64,000 nt of DNA from Arthrobacter ipis (GCF_014694315.1 NZ_JAAOXD010000009.1:320575-384574), one strand, 5' to 3'. Shown: positions 53,459 through 62,515, numbered from the stretch's first letter. Program-made: numbers and translations. Notes: generated from the letters alone by a model not told the origin.

Positions 53459-54559
53459 TTGAAAATCGAACGGATTGAAGTGATTCCCTACTCCATCCCC
53501 TACACGCATCCCCTAAAGTTCGCGAGCGGCGAGGTGGCAAATGCCGACCACGTGCTGATCCGGCTGTACACGGACGACGGCGTCGTGGGAGTTGCAGACG
53601 CCCCTCCCCGCCCTTACACCTACGGCGAGACGCAGGAGTCCATCGGGACGATCATCGAGAAGACTTTTGCCCCGCAGCTGATCGGCCTCGAGATATTAGA
53701 CCGCGAGCAGATTCATGCGGTGCTGCGCCGCACGATCCACAACCAGGTAGCGAAGGGCGCCGTCGACATTGCCGTATGGGACGCGCTCGGCAAGACACTC
53801 GGCACACCGGTGCATAAGCTGCTCGGAGGGTACACGGACAGGATGCGGGTCAGCCATATGCTCGGCTTCCTGCCCGCGCAGGAACTCCTCGAGGAAGCCT
53901 TGCGCTTTGGAGAGGAATACGGCATCACCACCTTCAAGCTGAAGGTGGGCCGCCGGCCGCTGTCACTGGACGTGGAGGCATGCCGTGTGCTGCGCGAGGG
54001 GCTGGGTGACGATGTGGAGATCTACCTGGACGCGAACCGCGGCTGGACCGCAAACGAAGCCCTTGAGGTGCTGCGGCGGACCGAGGGTTTCGGGCTCACC
54101 CTGCTCGAGGAGCCATGTGACGCAAAGGAAGCGATGGGTCGCCGCCGCCTCGTCGACAAATCCCCAATCCCGGTAGTGGGCGACGAATCCGTCCCGACGG
54201 CCGGTGACGCGTCACGGGAACTGCTCTCCGGCGGCTGCAATGCCATCTGCATCAAGACCGCACGCTCTGGCTTCACGGAGGCCACGGAGATCCTCGGGCT
54301 GTGCACCGGGCTCGGCGTGGATGTGACCATGGGTAACCAGATCGACACACAGGTCGGCTCGCTTGCGACCATCGCCTTCGGTGCTGCCCACGAGGCCACC
54401 AGCCGCCGCGCTGGCGAACTGTCCAACTTCCTCGACATGGCCGATGATCTGCTGGCCGACCCACTCCGCATAAGCAACGGCACGATTGCGGTACGGGATC
54501 TGCCGGGCGTCGGAGCAGAGATCGACGACGACAAGCTCGCGAAGTACCGCCAGTCGTAG
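53459..54559 (+). CDS. catB: Muconate cycloisomerase
   Basis: A 366-residue enolase-superfamily enzyme that cyclises cis,cis-muconate to muconolactone. The KxK motif is Lys160-x-Lys162 (FKLKVG). Metal ligands are Asp191 (YLDANRGW), Glu217 (LLEEPC) and Asp242 (GDES), and the second general base Lys266 is in CIKTARSG. Length and motifs fit CatB; dipeptide epimerase and o-succinylbenzoate synthase are excluded by context. The TTG start at 53459 has AAAGGAA upstream. It is 25 nt before catC. Confidence 0.93.
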   Translation: MKIERIEVIPYSIPYTHPLKFASGEVANADHVLIRLYTDDGVVGVADAPPRPYTYGETQESIGTIIEKTFAPQLIGLEILDREQIHAVLRRTIHNQVAKGAVDIAVWDALGKTLGTPVHKLLGGYTDRMRVSHMLGFLPAQELLEEALRFGEEYGITTFKLKVGRRPLSLDVEACRVLREGLGDDVEIYLDANRGWTANEALEVLRRTEGFGLTLLEEPCDAKEAMGRRRLVDKSPIPVVGDESVPTAGDASRELLSGGCNAICIKTARSGFTEATEILGLCTGLGVDVTMGNQIDTQVGSLATIAFGAAHEATSRRAGELSNFLDMADDLLADPLRISNGTIAVRDLPGVGAEIDDDKLAKYRQS

Positions 54560-54584
54560 CCCCCAACCACCAAGGAGAAAAGTA

Positions 54585-54863
54585 GTGTTGTTTTTGGCCC
54601 GGATGGACGTGCAATTCCCATCGCATCTCTCCCCCGAGGACGTCACCCGCATGCAGGGGCTGGAGAAGGAGTACTCCCAGGCGCTGCAACAGAAAGGCCG
54701 CCTCACCTCGATCTGGCGGGTGGTCGGCGAGTACGCAAACTATTCGGTGTTCGACGTCGCGTCCAACGACGAGCTCCACGGTGTCCTCAGCGGCTTCCCG
54801 ATGTACCCCTACATGAAGATCAAGGTCACACCGCTCGCCAAACATCCCAACTCCGTCCGCTAA
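54585..54863 (+). CDS. catC: Muconolactone delta-isomerase
   Basis: A 92-residue protein that moves the double bond of muconolactone to give 3-oxoadipate enol-lactone. VLFLARMDVQFPSHLS at the start and YSVFDVASNDELHGVLSGFPMYPYMKIKVTPLAKHP at the end are diagnostic for CatC. GTG at 54585 has AAGGAG 8 nt upstream. Genes for the following beta-ketoadipate steps (enol-lactone hydrolase, CoA transferase, thiolase) are not in this window and must be elsewhere. Confidence 0.95.
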   Translation: MLFLARMDVQFPSHLSPEDVTRMQGLEKEYSQALQQKGRLTSIWRVVGEYANYSVFDVASNDELHGVLSGFPMYPYMKIKVTPLAKHPNSVR

Positions 54864-55001
54864 CGGATCTCAGCGGGATCTTCAGCGACTCTTGTTTCAT
54901 GGGCTTTGGAGGGAGCCAGGCCGTGCGTTTTGGGATGCTAGAACCTGCTCCCCCATGCTTTGCCATCCTTCTGCACTCTTTTCATCGCCTCAGGAGCAAC
55001 C

Positions 55002-56282
55002 ATGCCCCAACCCGCGAAGGCCCAGTCCACGACCAACAAGGGACCGGGTCCGGCCCACGGAGCCCAACCGCTTTTCGAGCGGCCCGGGGTTGGCCCGGCC
55101 GGGATACGCGACTTTCTCCGGGACATCGGCGCCCATTACGCCTCGAACGGGGTCGTCGGACTGGCGTTTTCCGCCTCCGGGCCGATCGCGGTCACCCTCA
55201 CTGTTGGTTCGCTCGGCGGACTGACGCAGGCCCAACTCGCCTCCTGGGTCTTCGCCATTTTCCTATCGGCCGGCGCGGCGACCCTGCTCATGTCACTGAT
55301 TTATCGCCAGCCGCTGGGCTTCGCCTGGTCCATACCGGGGACCGTACTGCTAGGGCCGTCCCTGCAGCATTTGTCCTTCCCGGAGGTGGTCGGGGCGTTT
55401 TTCTCTGCGGGAGTGCTGATCCTGGCCCTCGGTGCCACCGGAGCAGTCCGCCCGATCATGGCCGCGATTCCCGTACCGATTGTCATGGCAATGGTTGCGG
55501 CCGTGTTCCTCCGGTTCGGAACGGACATCGTCTCCTCCACCCGGACCGACCCCGCAGTGGCGGCACCGATGGTGGTGGCGTTCCTCGTGCTCGCCGCCGT
55601 GCCCGCACTGGGGAGGCATCTCCCTCCGGTAATCGGCACCCTGGCGGCGGGCGTCGTCGCCGTCGCGCTCAGCGGCCGGTTCGCAATGAAGGGTGGAGGA
55701 CCGATCCTCGCCGCCCCCGTGTTCACTGCCCCCGAGTTCACTTGGGCCGCCCAGTTGGAACTGGTAATTCCTCTGGCGCTCACCGTACTGGTGGTACAGA
55801 ACGGACAGGGGGCGGCTGTGCTCAAGGCCGCAGGCCACCGCCCTCCGATCAACGTTTTTGCGGTGAGCTCCGGGGTGTTCTCCCTGCTCAATGCCGCCCT
55901 CGGCGCTGTCTCGGCCTGTGTCACTGGACCGACCAACGCGTTGCTGACCTCCTCCGGCGAGAAACAGCGCCAGTACACCGCCGCGGTGGTCTATGGTCTG
56001 CTTTCTCTGGTCTGCGCCCTGATGGCACCCACACTCACGCGCCTCATGCTCGCCACCCCCGAAGCATTCATCCTGGCTTTGGGCGGCATCGCCATGCTGC
56101 GGGCCCTCCAACAAGCCTTCATCACCGCCTTTGCCACGAACTTCACCTTGGGAGCATTGGTGACTTTCGTCGTCACGATTTCCGGTCTGGACCTCTTCAA
56201 CATCCATGCCGCGTTCTGGGGCGTGGTCATCGGCTACGGCGCATCCCGCCTGCTCGAGCGCCAGGACCACGCTACGAACTGA
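55002..56282 (+). CDS. benE: Benzoate transporter, BenE family
   Basis: A 426-residue membrane protein of the BenE branch of the nucleobase/ascorbate-like (NCS2-fold) transporters, with about 12-14 hydrophobic segments. GFAWSIPGTVLLGPSLQHLSFPEVVGAF and VVQNGQGAAVLKAAGHRPPINVF are characteristic. ATG at 55002 has AGGAG 5 nt upstream. It follows catC by 138 nt on the same strand. Together with the AAHS symporter it gives the cluster two unrelated benzoate import proteins, as in other ben clusters that have both benK and benE. Confidence 0.92.
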   Translation: MPQPAKAQSTTNKGPGPAHGAQPLFERPGVGPAGIRDFLRDIGAHYASNGVVGLAFSASGPIAVTLTVGSLGGLTQAQLASWVFAIFLSAGAATLLMSLIYRQPLGFAWSIPGTVLLGPSLQHLSFPEVVGAFFSAGVLILALGATGAVRPIMAAIPVPIVMAMVAAVFLRFGTDIVSSTRTDPAVAAPMVVAFLVLAAVPALGRHLPPVIGTLAAGVVAVALSGRFAMKGGGPILAAPVFTAPEFTWAAQLELVIPLALTVLVVQNGQGAAVLKAAGHRPPINVFAVSSGVFSLLNAALGAVSACVTGPTNALLTSSGEKQRQYTAAVVYGLLSLVCALMAPTLTRLMLATPEAFILALGGIAMLRALQQAFITAFATNFTLGALVTFVVTISGLDLFNIHAAFWGVVIGYGASRLLERQDHATN

Positions 56283-56470
56283 CGCCGCCGTGCCTGATGC
56301 AATAGCCCCACCAGTGCCGGCCCTCGCTGCACGAGTAAAAAGCACTGATGATCGCCCCCCCTGCACGCCAGTCAGACGGCCGGCCGGGAAGAGTTAGAAC
56401 TCGTTTCTGACTGAGCGATCTCACTAGGTTCTGATGGTGCGAGGACCCTGCTCGTCGGGGGACTTTCATC

Positions 56471-56560
56471 ATGGTGAAGCCCGACCCGAATCGGGACCGT
56501 GCGCGGTGCCGTCTCTGTATTCGGAGCCACGCAGCCTGGCCTAACTGGCAGCTCTGGCTG
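56471..56560 (+). pseudogene. Possible transposase N-terminal remnant
   Basis: From ATG 56471 the frame MVKPDPNRDRARCRLCIRSHA, preceded in frame by RRGTFI, resembles the zinc-ribbon start of several transposases (C..C...MVKNGxxxxGxxRWRCxxCG). The first cysteine pair is not preserved and the match breaks off after 25 residues. The rest of 56283-57266 holds only the repeat copy and a recombinase fragment, with no intact gene. Confidence 0.3.
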
Positions 56561-56588
56561 CCCAGCTCACCAAGCCGTCATATGGGTT

Positions 56589-56669
56589 CTTATCGGCTCA
56601 CGGGTGCTCCGGGACGTCTCTGCGTTCCGCCATGTAGTCGCCCAACAGGCTGGCGATGAACAGATATGA
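56589..56669. repeat. Imperfect direct repeat, right copy
   Basis: The counterpart of 40817-40895, in the same orientation. The minus strand encodes LSYLFIASLLGDYMAERRD and stops a few codons later. The coding difference from the left copy (SYLFMPSLLDDYMADW) shows divergence at the protein level, so this is not a recent duplication. Confidence 0.6.
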
Positions 56670-56959
56670 CAGTGTCAACACCCTCTTTTTTTGGGCATTT
56701 TGAGCCCCACCATTCGAGTGGGACGGGCCTTTTGGGTGTTGTGATTCCCTCGCCGTCACCGGCCGTCGCGTTGTCCACTTGTGCCGACGTTCCCGGGCTC
56801 GCGCTGAATCCGGCGCGGCACTTCTGTCCCGAGCAAGCCGAGGGACCGGATTCAATGAACGTCATAGCCTTGCGACCTCCTTCCAACATCTCATGGGCGG
56901 AGACCACAGCAGAAGGCATGGCGCGCACGCCGCCCCAGAGAGCGCGCCCGACAGGGAAG

Positions 56960-57055
56960 GGGTTCGGCGCGTTCCAGCATGATTTCGGCAGAGCCGGCTT
57001 CCGTGAGCGCTCAGATCTGCATCGAGGCGTCCTGACGATTGGTGCTGATCCTCAT
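56960..57055 (-). pseudogene. Serine recombinase, N-terminal fragment
   Basis: Minus-strand codons from ATG 57055 read MRISTNRQDASMQI, a TGA stop, then ALTEAGSAEIMLERA. Resolvases and invertases begin (Y)aRVSTddQdl..Q..aL..aG.e.if.e, so the match covers the catalytic Ser strand and first helix, interrupted by a nonsense codon. It ends after about 35 residues. This is the third recombinase relic in the window and lies on the same strand as the one at 33.3 kb. Confidence 0.6.
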
Positions 57056-57266
57056 TGCCTTCCCTTCTGTCTGTCTCGTGTCTCCCTAACGCGTGCTGAC
57101 ACACCGCGGTGAGACCGACTTGTGGCACAGGACTGACGACGAAAAAGGTGCATTGTCGCGCTGGAGGCGGACGCTCCCTTGGAACTAGAGTTCGTGAGAC
57201 CCGCTGCCACAGGGTGAGGTGGCGTTTGGGCCGATCCTGTAGGTTCCCCAAGAAAAGGAGCAGGCG

Positions 57267-57989
57267 ATGACGACTAACGAGCCCACCAGCCAGATGTCCG
57301 GGAAGGTTGCACTCATTACCGGGGCCAGTCGCGGTATCGGTGCCGCCATCGCGACCACACTGGCAGAAGCCGGCGCGCACGTCGTACTGGCCGCACGCGA
57401 TGTGGACGCCCTGGCCCTGCAGGTCCAGACCCTTACATCCTCCGGCGGGCAAGTCACGGCCATGCGCGTTGATGTCACCGATGAGGACTCGGTGAAAACT
57501 CTGTTGACAGGGATCAAGGAGCGCTTCGGACGCCTCGACGCTGCGGTGAACAACGCCGCGGGCGGGGGACGCACTCCGGCGCCCCTGGGCGACTGGGCAA
57601 GTAAGGACTTCGACAGCGCAATAGCGGTGAACCTACGGGGAGTCTTCCTGTGCATGAAGTACGAAATCGAGCTAAGCGGCTACACAGCCAGCAAGTTCGG
57701 TGTCTCGGGCCTCACCCGCGTCGCCGCACTCGACTACGCCGCCCAAGGAATCCGGATCAACGCGATCGCTCCCGGACCGATACTCACCGACCGGCTCGCT
57801 GCGGCCGGCCAAGCCGCCCAGGAGCACGTGGCCTCAACCGTTCCGCTTGGCCGGATCGGCACCCCAGGCGATGTTGCTGCCGCCGCACTCTGGCTCTGCT
57901 GGGACCAGTCCTCGTTTGTCACCGGTACCGTTCTTACCGTCGACGGCGGCAGGCACGCGGGAACACCTGCCTTCCACGTCAGGAAGTGA
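57267..57989 (+). CDS. SDR oxidoreductase with an internal deletion removing the catalytic serine
   Basis: A 240-residue classical short-chain dehydrogenase. Cofactor motif VALITGASRGIGAAIA (residues 14-29), NNAAGG (95-100), the YxxxK pair Tyr139 and Lys143 (SGYTASKFG), and a normal C-terminus with NAIAPGPILTDR and VTGTVLTVDGG. Between VFLCMKYEIE (to residue 135) and LSGYTASKFG about 25-30 residues normally present, including the catalytic Ser and its beta strand, are missing without a frame change. The core fold and activity are probably lost, although the frame, start (ATG 57267, AGGAG upstream) and stop are sound. It could be a recent in-frame deletion derivative. Confidence 0.85.
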   Translation: MTTNEPTSQMSGKVALITGASRGIGAAIATTLAEAGAHVVLAARDVDALALQVQTLTSSGGQVTAMRVDVTDEDSVKTLLTGIKERFGRLDAAVNNAAGGGRTPAPLGDWASKDFDSAIAVNLRGVFLCMKYEIELSGYTASKFGVSGLTRVAALDYAAQGIRINAIAPGPILTDRLAAAGQAAQEHVASTVPLGRIGTPGDVAAAALWLCWDQSSFVTGTVLTVDGGRHAGTPAFHVRK

Positions 57990-58479
57990 CGGCGTCGAGG
58001 AGACGTCCGAAACGACCACCGGCCGACCTGGCGCCCATATATGCGCCCGATGACCGGCGGGTCATCCTCGCGCTCGGGGTGTGGTGCCACCAGCGGCTGG
58101 GGTCAGACGAATGATCCTCAACAAAGCGGTCACGTGCGGCCTGCACGTTCATCGGGTCGTCAGCCTCCAGGGACGGCAGGAATACGCGGCGGTGGAACGA
58201 CTTTTGCAACCGGTTCATCTCCGGCTGGTCTGAACCAACGACGAACTTAGGTACTCGACGCGGTGCACCGAAGGCCACGGTGTTGTCCTCCGTACCCTCA
58301 TCCTCTCCGGGAGTCACTCGGGCGTGACGGGTAAACCCAGGGTGTCGCATCAGATGGCGGAGTGTCGTGGCGAACGCGTGTTTCAATCTTGCTGGTCGGA
58401 GGCAACTCAAAGAATTCCCGGGAAGCATAGTGCCGGACCAGCGACCCGAATATGCGGCAGACAGGGGACATTCGCGGAA
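57990..58479. other. 490-nt region with no recognised gene
   Basis: Lies between the SDR gene and the 3' end of the leftward DoxX gene. A 149-codon minus-strand frame overlaps it (57979-58428; internal segment PKFVVGSDQPEMNRLQKSFH), but no family was recognised and it overlaps the end of the SDR gene. It may be a degraded gene. No repeat or RNA was noticed. Confidence 0.45.
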
Positions 58480-58899
58480 TTAGCTGATGTTGAAGAGTGG
58501 GCCGGTGATGCCGGGATTAGTGCCAGCGCCTAAGGCGGCGAACGCTGCAAACATCACAAGTGCGGCCCCGGCCAGTGCCAGATCCTTGTAGAAATGCACC
58601 CGTTCCATGGCGCGGTTCTGGGGTTCGCTTTCCTTCCAGAAGGGGTGCATCCAAAAGGCGGTCACCATGAGAAACAGGAAGAGTATCAACGCGCCGAGGT
58701 CCGGCCATACCCCAAGCACAACCATCAGCGAACCAACGGCCATCTGGACGCCCGTAGCGACCACGAGAAACTCCGCTGCTGGCACCCCGCGGCTAGCGGC
58801 GTAACCGGCCATCATCTTCCGCCTGGTGAGGTGCCCGTAGGCCGACACCAGAAACAGCGCCGCAAAAAGCAGCCGCCCGATTACAACCAGAATGCCCAT
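58480..58899 (-). CDS. DoxX family membrane protein
   Basis: A 139-residue protein with four hydrophobic helices. MGILVVIGRLLFAALFLVSAYGHLTRRKMMAGYAASRGVP is the typical DoxX opening, followed by GVQMAVGSLMVVLGVWPDLGALIL and a region with FWKESEPQNRAMERVHFYKDLALAGAALVM. ATG at 58899 has a perfect AGGAGGT site 5 nt upstream, so the longer frame is rejected. DoxX proteins are linked to redox and thiol stress in actinobacteria, but a specific role is not established. Monocistronic. Confidence 0.88.
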   Translation of the reverse strand: MGILVVIGRLLFAALFLVSAYGHLTRRKMMAGYAASRGVPAAEFLVVATGVQMAVGSLMVVLGVWPDLGALILFLFLMVTAFWMHPFWKESEPQNRAMERVHFYKDLALAGAALVMFAAFAALGAGTNPGITGPLFNIS

Positions 58900-59130
58900 C
58901 GGAACCTCCTGAAGAGTCTCCATTCACCGCCCAAGCGCACCGGCAGCCCGCGCCACCCCGCCGATCCGGCAGGGGTCGCAGCGCTCCCGGCGGTACCGCC
59001 GTGCCTATCAGAATCAACAGCCGGTGGGTCGCTAATGTTCCTCAGGGACTGCCCTGATCCAGAGCAGTGACTCCAGTTGGGTGACGTTGACCGGTAGATA
59101 TGCCACAAAGGGGAGTGCAATAGTGACAGG

Positions 59131-59886
59131 ATGATCAACCAGCAACAGCTCTGGGACGATGACACCGCGAAACGGTACGACACGCCAGGCGAGGGAATGT
59201 TCTCCGCGGAGGTACTTGGCCCGACGGTAGAGGTCCTGTCAAAGCTCGCGGGCGACGGTCCGGCCGTTGAGTTTGCCATTGGCACGGGTCGTGTAGCCAT
59301 CCCCCTCGCGGAGACGGGGGTCCCTGTCAGCGGTATCGAACTGTCTCACGCGATGATCGCCCGTCTCCGTCAGAAGGTCGGAGAAGCCCGCATTCCCGTG
59401 GTCCAGGGTGACATGACGGAGGCCGGTGCGGGTGGGAACTTTTCCCTTGCATTCCTTGTCTTCAACACCATCTCCAACCTCTTGACCCAGGAAGAACAGA
59501 TCCGCTGCTTCCAGAACGCCGCCCGCCACCTTGCACCTGGCGGGTGCTTCGTCGTTGAACTCTGGGTGCCACAACTGCGTTCGCTACCACCCGGACATGG
59601 CGGAACCGTCGAGGTGAGCGAGCCCGGGTATCTCCTGGTCGATACCTACGATGTGCTCCACCAGCACGTCATCTCGCATCACGTGCGTTTCGGCGCGGAG
59701 CTGTCTGATGGCCGGGATGCCCGGATCGCACGGACACCGCACAGATATATCTGGCCCAGCGAGCTCGATCTCATGGCCCGGCTGGCCGGATTTGAGCTGG
59801 AATCCAGGTGGGCAGACTGGGACCGGAGCGTATTCTCCGCGGAATCTCGCAGTCACGTGTCGGTGTACCGGCTCGCAGCGCACTAA
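59131..59886 (+). CDS. Class I SAM-dependent methyltransferase
   Basis: A 251-residue Rossmann-fold methyltransferase. The SAM motif AVEFAIGTGRVAIPLAETGVPVSGIELS (about residues 45-72) replaces the usual LELGxGTGR by EFAIGTGR; motif III/IV region reads VQGDMTEAGAGGNFSLAFLVFNTISNLLTQEEQ, and the post-motif is HLAPGGCFVVELWVP. Substrate unknown; closest in style to small-molecule methyltransferases annotated as methyltransferase domain 25. ATG at 59131. Flanked by DoxX (divergent) and a DUF3846 remnant. Confidence 0.85.
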   Translation: MINQQQLWDDDTAKRYDTPGEGMFSAEVLGPTVEVLSKLAGDGPAVEFAIGTGRVAIPLAETGVPVSGIELSHAMIARLRQKVGEARIPVVQGDMTEAGAGGNFSLAFLVFNTISNLLTQEEQIRCFQNAARHLAPGGCFVVELWVPQLRSLPPGHGGTVEVSEPGYLLVDTYDVLHQHVISHHVRFGAELSDGRDARIARTPHRYIWPSELDLMARLAGFELESRWADWDRSVFSAESRSHVSVYRLAAH

Positions 59887-59908
59887 GGGATTCTGTTGGG
59901 TTCACGAG

Positions 59909-60143
59909 CACAACGAGGATCAACACCCCGCCCGACGCACTCCAGCTCCTCGTTGGCGGCCCGCTCGAGACCGTCATCCACGGCGACTGGCAAGTCTGCC
60001 TGAACGCCGAAGGAATGATCAGCAGTCTTCCCTCAATGCTGCGGGCCGCCCAGCTACTGTACGACTGCGGCCTGAATCTGTCCGGCTTGGTAAGTGGCGC
60101 CGCGGTCTTCTGGGTATGCATTGTTCCGCCTCCCAGTGAATGA
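59909..60143 (+). pseudogene. DUF3846-like remnant
   Basis: Plus-strand codons read TRINTPPDALQLLVGGPLETV, GDWQVCLNAEGMI, then SMLRAAQLLYDCGLNLSGLVSGAAVF. This follows the DUF3846 pattern (LxALQxLVGGxIExV...MYxNEEGkl..LPxNxxAT.L.......GDxIxGxxVf). It has no proper start; the open frame runs in from the 3' end of the methyltransferase gene. DUF3846 proteins are common on plasmids and phages of actinobacteria. The gap to 60253 is otherwise empty. Confidence 0.5.
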
Positions 60144-60253
60144 GGCGTAGCAGACCTTCCTGCCGCCGGAACTGCAGGGCCTTGACTGTCTCCCCCTCCC
60201 GGGGCCACTCTGCAGGGGTCCGGCAAGTTTCATCGATGAAGAGGACCACCACC

Positions 60254-62182
60254 ATGGGCCCGGCAGACCAGGACAACTTCCGTGAGCACCTCTCAAGGGT
60301 CGCTGAACTCGCTGCGCAGCTTCGGGTGGACTCCATCCGGTCGAGCACGTCCGCTGGATCCGGCCATCCGACGTCGAGCATGTCCGCCGCCGACCTGCTG
60401 GCGGTCCTCGTCACCCGCCATCTGCGCTATGACTGGGACAACCCGGACCTGGACGCGAACGATCACCTGATCTTCTCCAAAGGCCATGCCTCTCCCCTGC
60501 TGTACTCCGTCTTTAAAGCGGTGGGTGTCGTCTCTGACGAGGAGCTCATGACGGGCTACCGCCGCTTCGGCCAGCGCCTGCAGGGGCATCCGACGCCGGT
60601 GCTCCCGTGGGTGGATGTCGCGACGGGTTCGCTGGGGCAGGGACTCCCCGACGGTGTAGGCGTCGCACTGGCCGGGAAATACCTTGACCGGATCCCCTAT
60701 CGGGTGTGGGTGTTGTGCGGTGACAGCGAATTGGCGGAAGGGTCCATCTGGGAAGCCCTGGACAAGGCTTCCCACTATGGCCTCACGAACCTGACCACCG
60801 TCGTCGACGTAAACCGGCTGGGACAGCGGGGCGAGACCGAACTCGGCTGGGACATGGAGGCATATGCCCGTCGGGTTCGGGCTTTCGGCGCCCAGCCCGC
60901 CATCGTTGATGGTCACGATCTCGGCATGATCGACGAGGCCTTCTCTACCGCGGCAGAAGCACCCGAGGACAAGCCGGTTGTCATCCTGGCCAAGACCGTC
61001 AAGGGAAAGGGTTTCGCCCAGATCGAAGACAGCCCGGACTGGCATGGAAAACCCTTCCCGCCCGATATGGCTGAGAAGGCGATCGCCGAACTCGGCGGAC
61101 AAAGAACGCTGACCCTGCGGGGGCCTCTTCCAGAAGAAGGGTCAAAAGCGAACATCGATGCTCCGGGGGCAACCCTTCCCAGCTACAAAACGGGAGAGAA
61201 GGTCGCTACGCGAAAAGCTTACGGCGACGCTCTGGCGGCCCTCGGCGCCAACGATCCCACCGTTGTTGCCTTGGACGGCGAAGTCAGCAATTCAACCCAT
61301 GCAGACGAATTCGCCAAGGCGTTTCCCGGCCGGTACTTCGAGATGTACATCGCCGAGCAGCAGCTTATCGCCGCCGCAACCGGGCTCAGCACCCGGGGAT
61401 ATAAAGCCTTCGCTTCCACCTTCGCCGCGTTCCTCACCCGCGCCTATGACTTCATCCGCATGGGTTCCATTTCCGGCGTCGATCTTCGCCTCTCCGGCTC
61501 TCACTCCGGCGTCGAGATCGGCGCCGACGGCCCCTCACAGATGGCACTGGAAGACTTGGCAATCATGCGGGCCGTGCATGGTTCCACTGTCCTCTACCCC
61601 GCCGACGCGACCAGCACAGCTGCCCTGGTGCAAAGCATGGCGGAGACGTCCGGCATCAGCTATCTCCGAACCACCCGCGGCGCTTACCCCGTCCTCTACA
61701 GCCCAGCAGAGCAGTTCCCAGTCGGCGGTTCAAAACTCCTCCGGTCCTCCGCCAACGACGACGTCACCCTCATAGGTGCGGGGGTCACCCTTCACGAAGC
61801 CCTCAAGGCGGCAGAAATCCTCAGCGAAGAAGGAATCCGGGCCCGCGTCATCGATTGCTACTCCATCAAGCCCATCGACGCAGAAACGCTGCTCACCGCC
61901 GCAGGCGAGACACAGGGGCGCGTCATCGTCGCCGAAGACCACCACCCGGAAGGCGGCCTGGGATCGGCGGTCAAGGACGCATTACTCATGGCACCACCAC
62001 CAAGTGATTTGTCCATTGCGCACCTGGCAGTCCGCGGCATGCCCGGGTCCGGAACCGGACAGGAGCTCCTCGCCTGGGCAGGCGTTGACGCCCAGCACAT
62101 CGCCGAGGCAGCCCGACACCTGGTCAAGGCAGGCATCCTCGTCGGCCCCGATGGACCGGCCCTTACTGACCAAAAGCCTTGA
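60254..62182 (+). CDS. tkt: Transketolase
   Basis: A 642-residue thiamine diphosphate enzyme that transfers two-carbon ketol units between sugar phosphates in the pentose phosphate pathway. N-terminal ThDP half: DSIRSSTSAGSGHPTSSMSAADLLAVL, FSKGHASPLLYSV, ATGSLGQGLPDGVGVALA and the GDSELAEGSIWEALDKAS...DVNRLGQ metal-site motif. The Pyr half has MYIAEQQLIAAATGLS (catalytic Glu) and RLSGSHSGVEIGADGPSQMALEDLAIMR. ATG at 60254 has GAGG about 9 nt upstream; the open frame extends further without support. This form, with a single 640-residue chain, is found as a second, often catabolic transketolase beside the housekeeping gene. No operon partners. Confidence 0.92.
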   Translation: MGPADQDNFREHLSRVAELAAQLRVDSIRSSTSAGSGHPTSSMSAADLLAVLVTRHLRYDWDNPDLDANDHLIFSKGHASPLLYSVFKAVGVVSDEELMTGYRRFGQRLQGHPTPVLPWVDVATGSLGQGLPDGVGVALAGKYLDRIPYRVWVLCGDSELAEGSIWEALDKASHYGLTNLTTVVDVNRLGQRGETELGWDMEAYARRVRAFGAQPAIVDGHDLGMIDEAFSTAAEAPEDKPVVILAKTVKGKGFAQIEDSPDWHGKPFPPDMAEKAIAELGGQRTLTLRGPLPEEGSKANIDAPGATLPSYKTGEKVATRKAYGDALAALGANDPTVVALDGEVSNSTHADEFAKAFPGRYFEMYIAEQQLIAAATGLSTRGYKAFASTFAAFLTRAYDFIRMGSISGVDLRLSGSHSGVEIGADGPSQMALEDLAIMRAVHGSTVLYPADATSTAALVQSMAETSGISYLRTTRGAYPVLYSPAEQFPVGGSKLLRSSANDDVTLIGAGVTLHEALKAAEILSEEGIRARVIDCYSIKPIDAETLLTAAGETQGRVIVAEDHHPEGGLGSAVKDALLMAPPPSDLSIAHLAVRGMPGSGTGQELLAWAGVDAQHIAEAARHLVKAGILVGPDGPALTDQKP

Positions 62183-62515
62183 ACCGTGGTCTATCGGAGA
62201 CACCGGACGGAAGCGAGAAGCTCGTCCGGCGGCCGACCTTCATGGGACAGGACCCCGCACGGGCGCCGGTTGAGGTCAGCAGCGACCGTGGCGAGATCTT
62301 CTGGGCTGTGGACACTCAAGTCTCAGCCTTTCGGGGAAGTAAGCGCCGCGAGATAACGGCCCATATATCGCTGCGCTTCACTTTTTAACCAGCGGAATTT
62401 GAGACAGGTCCTTCCCCGACGGAATGCGCGACAGTTGCTGGCCACGCAAAGCTTCAGGTTAACCAGGTCGCGGCGTGCCAACAGGTGTCTCTGCTCCCGG
62501 CGCTGATCCGGTCTA
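62183..62515. other. Intergenic region, no gene recognised
   Basis: 333 nt between the 3' ends of transketolase and the leftward SnoaL-like gene. The plus-strand frame from 62179 (69 codons) overlaps the transketolase end and resembles nothing known. No strong hairpin was noticed. Confidence 0.5.

Noticed and set aside
57979-58428. 149-codon minus-strand frame after the SDR gene
   Set aside because: Overlaps the SDR 3' end and was not recognisable as any family; it may be a decayed gene but cannot be supported.
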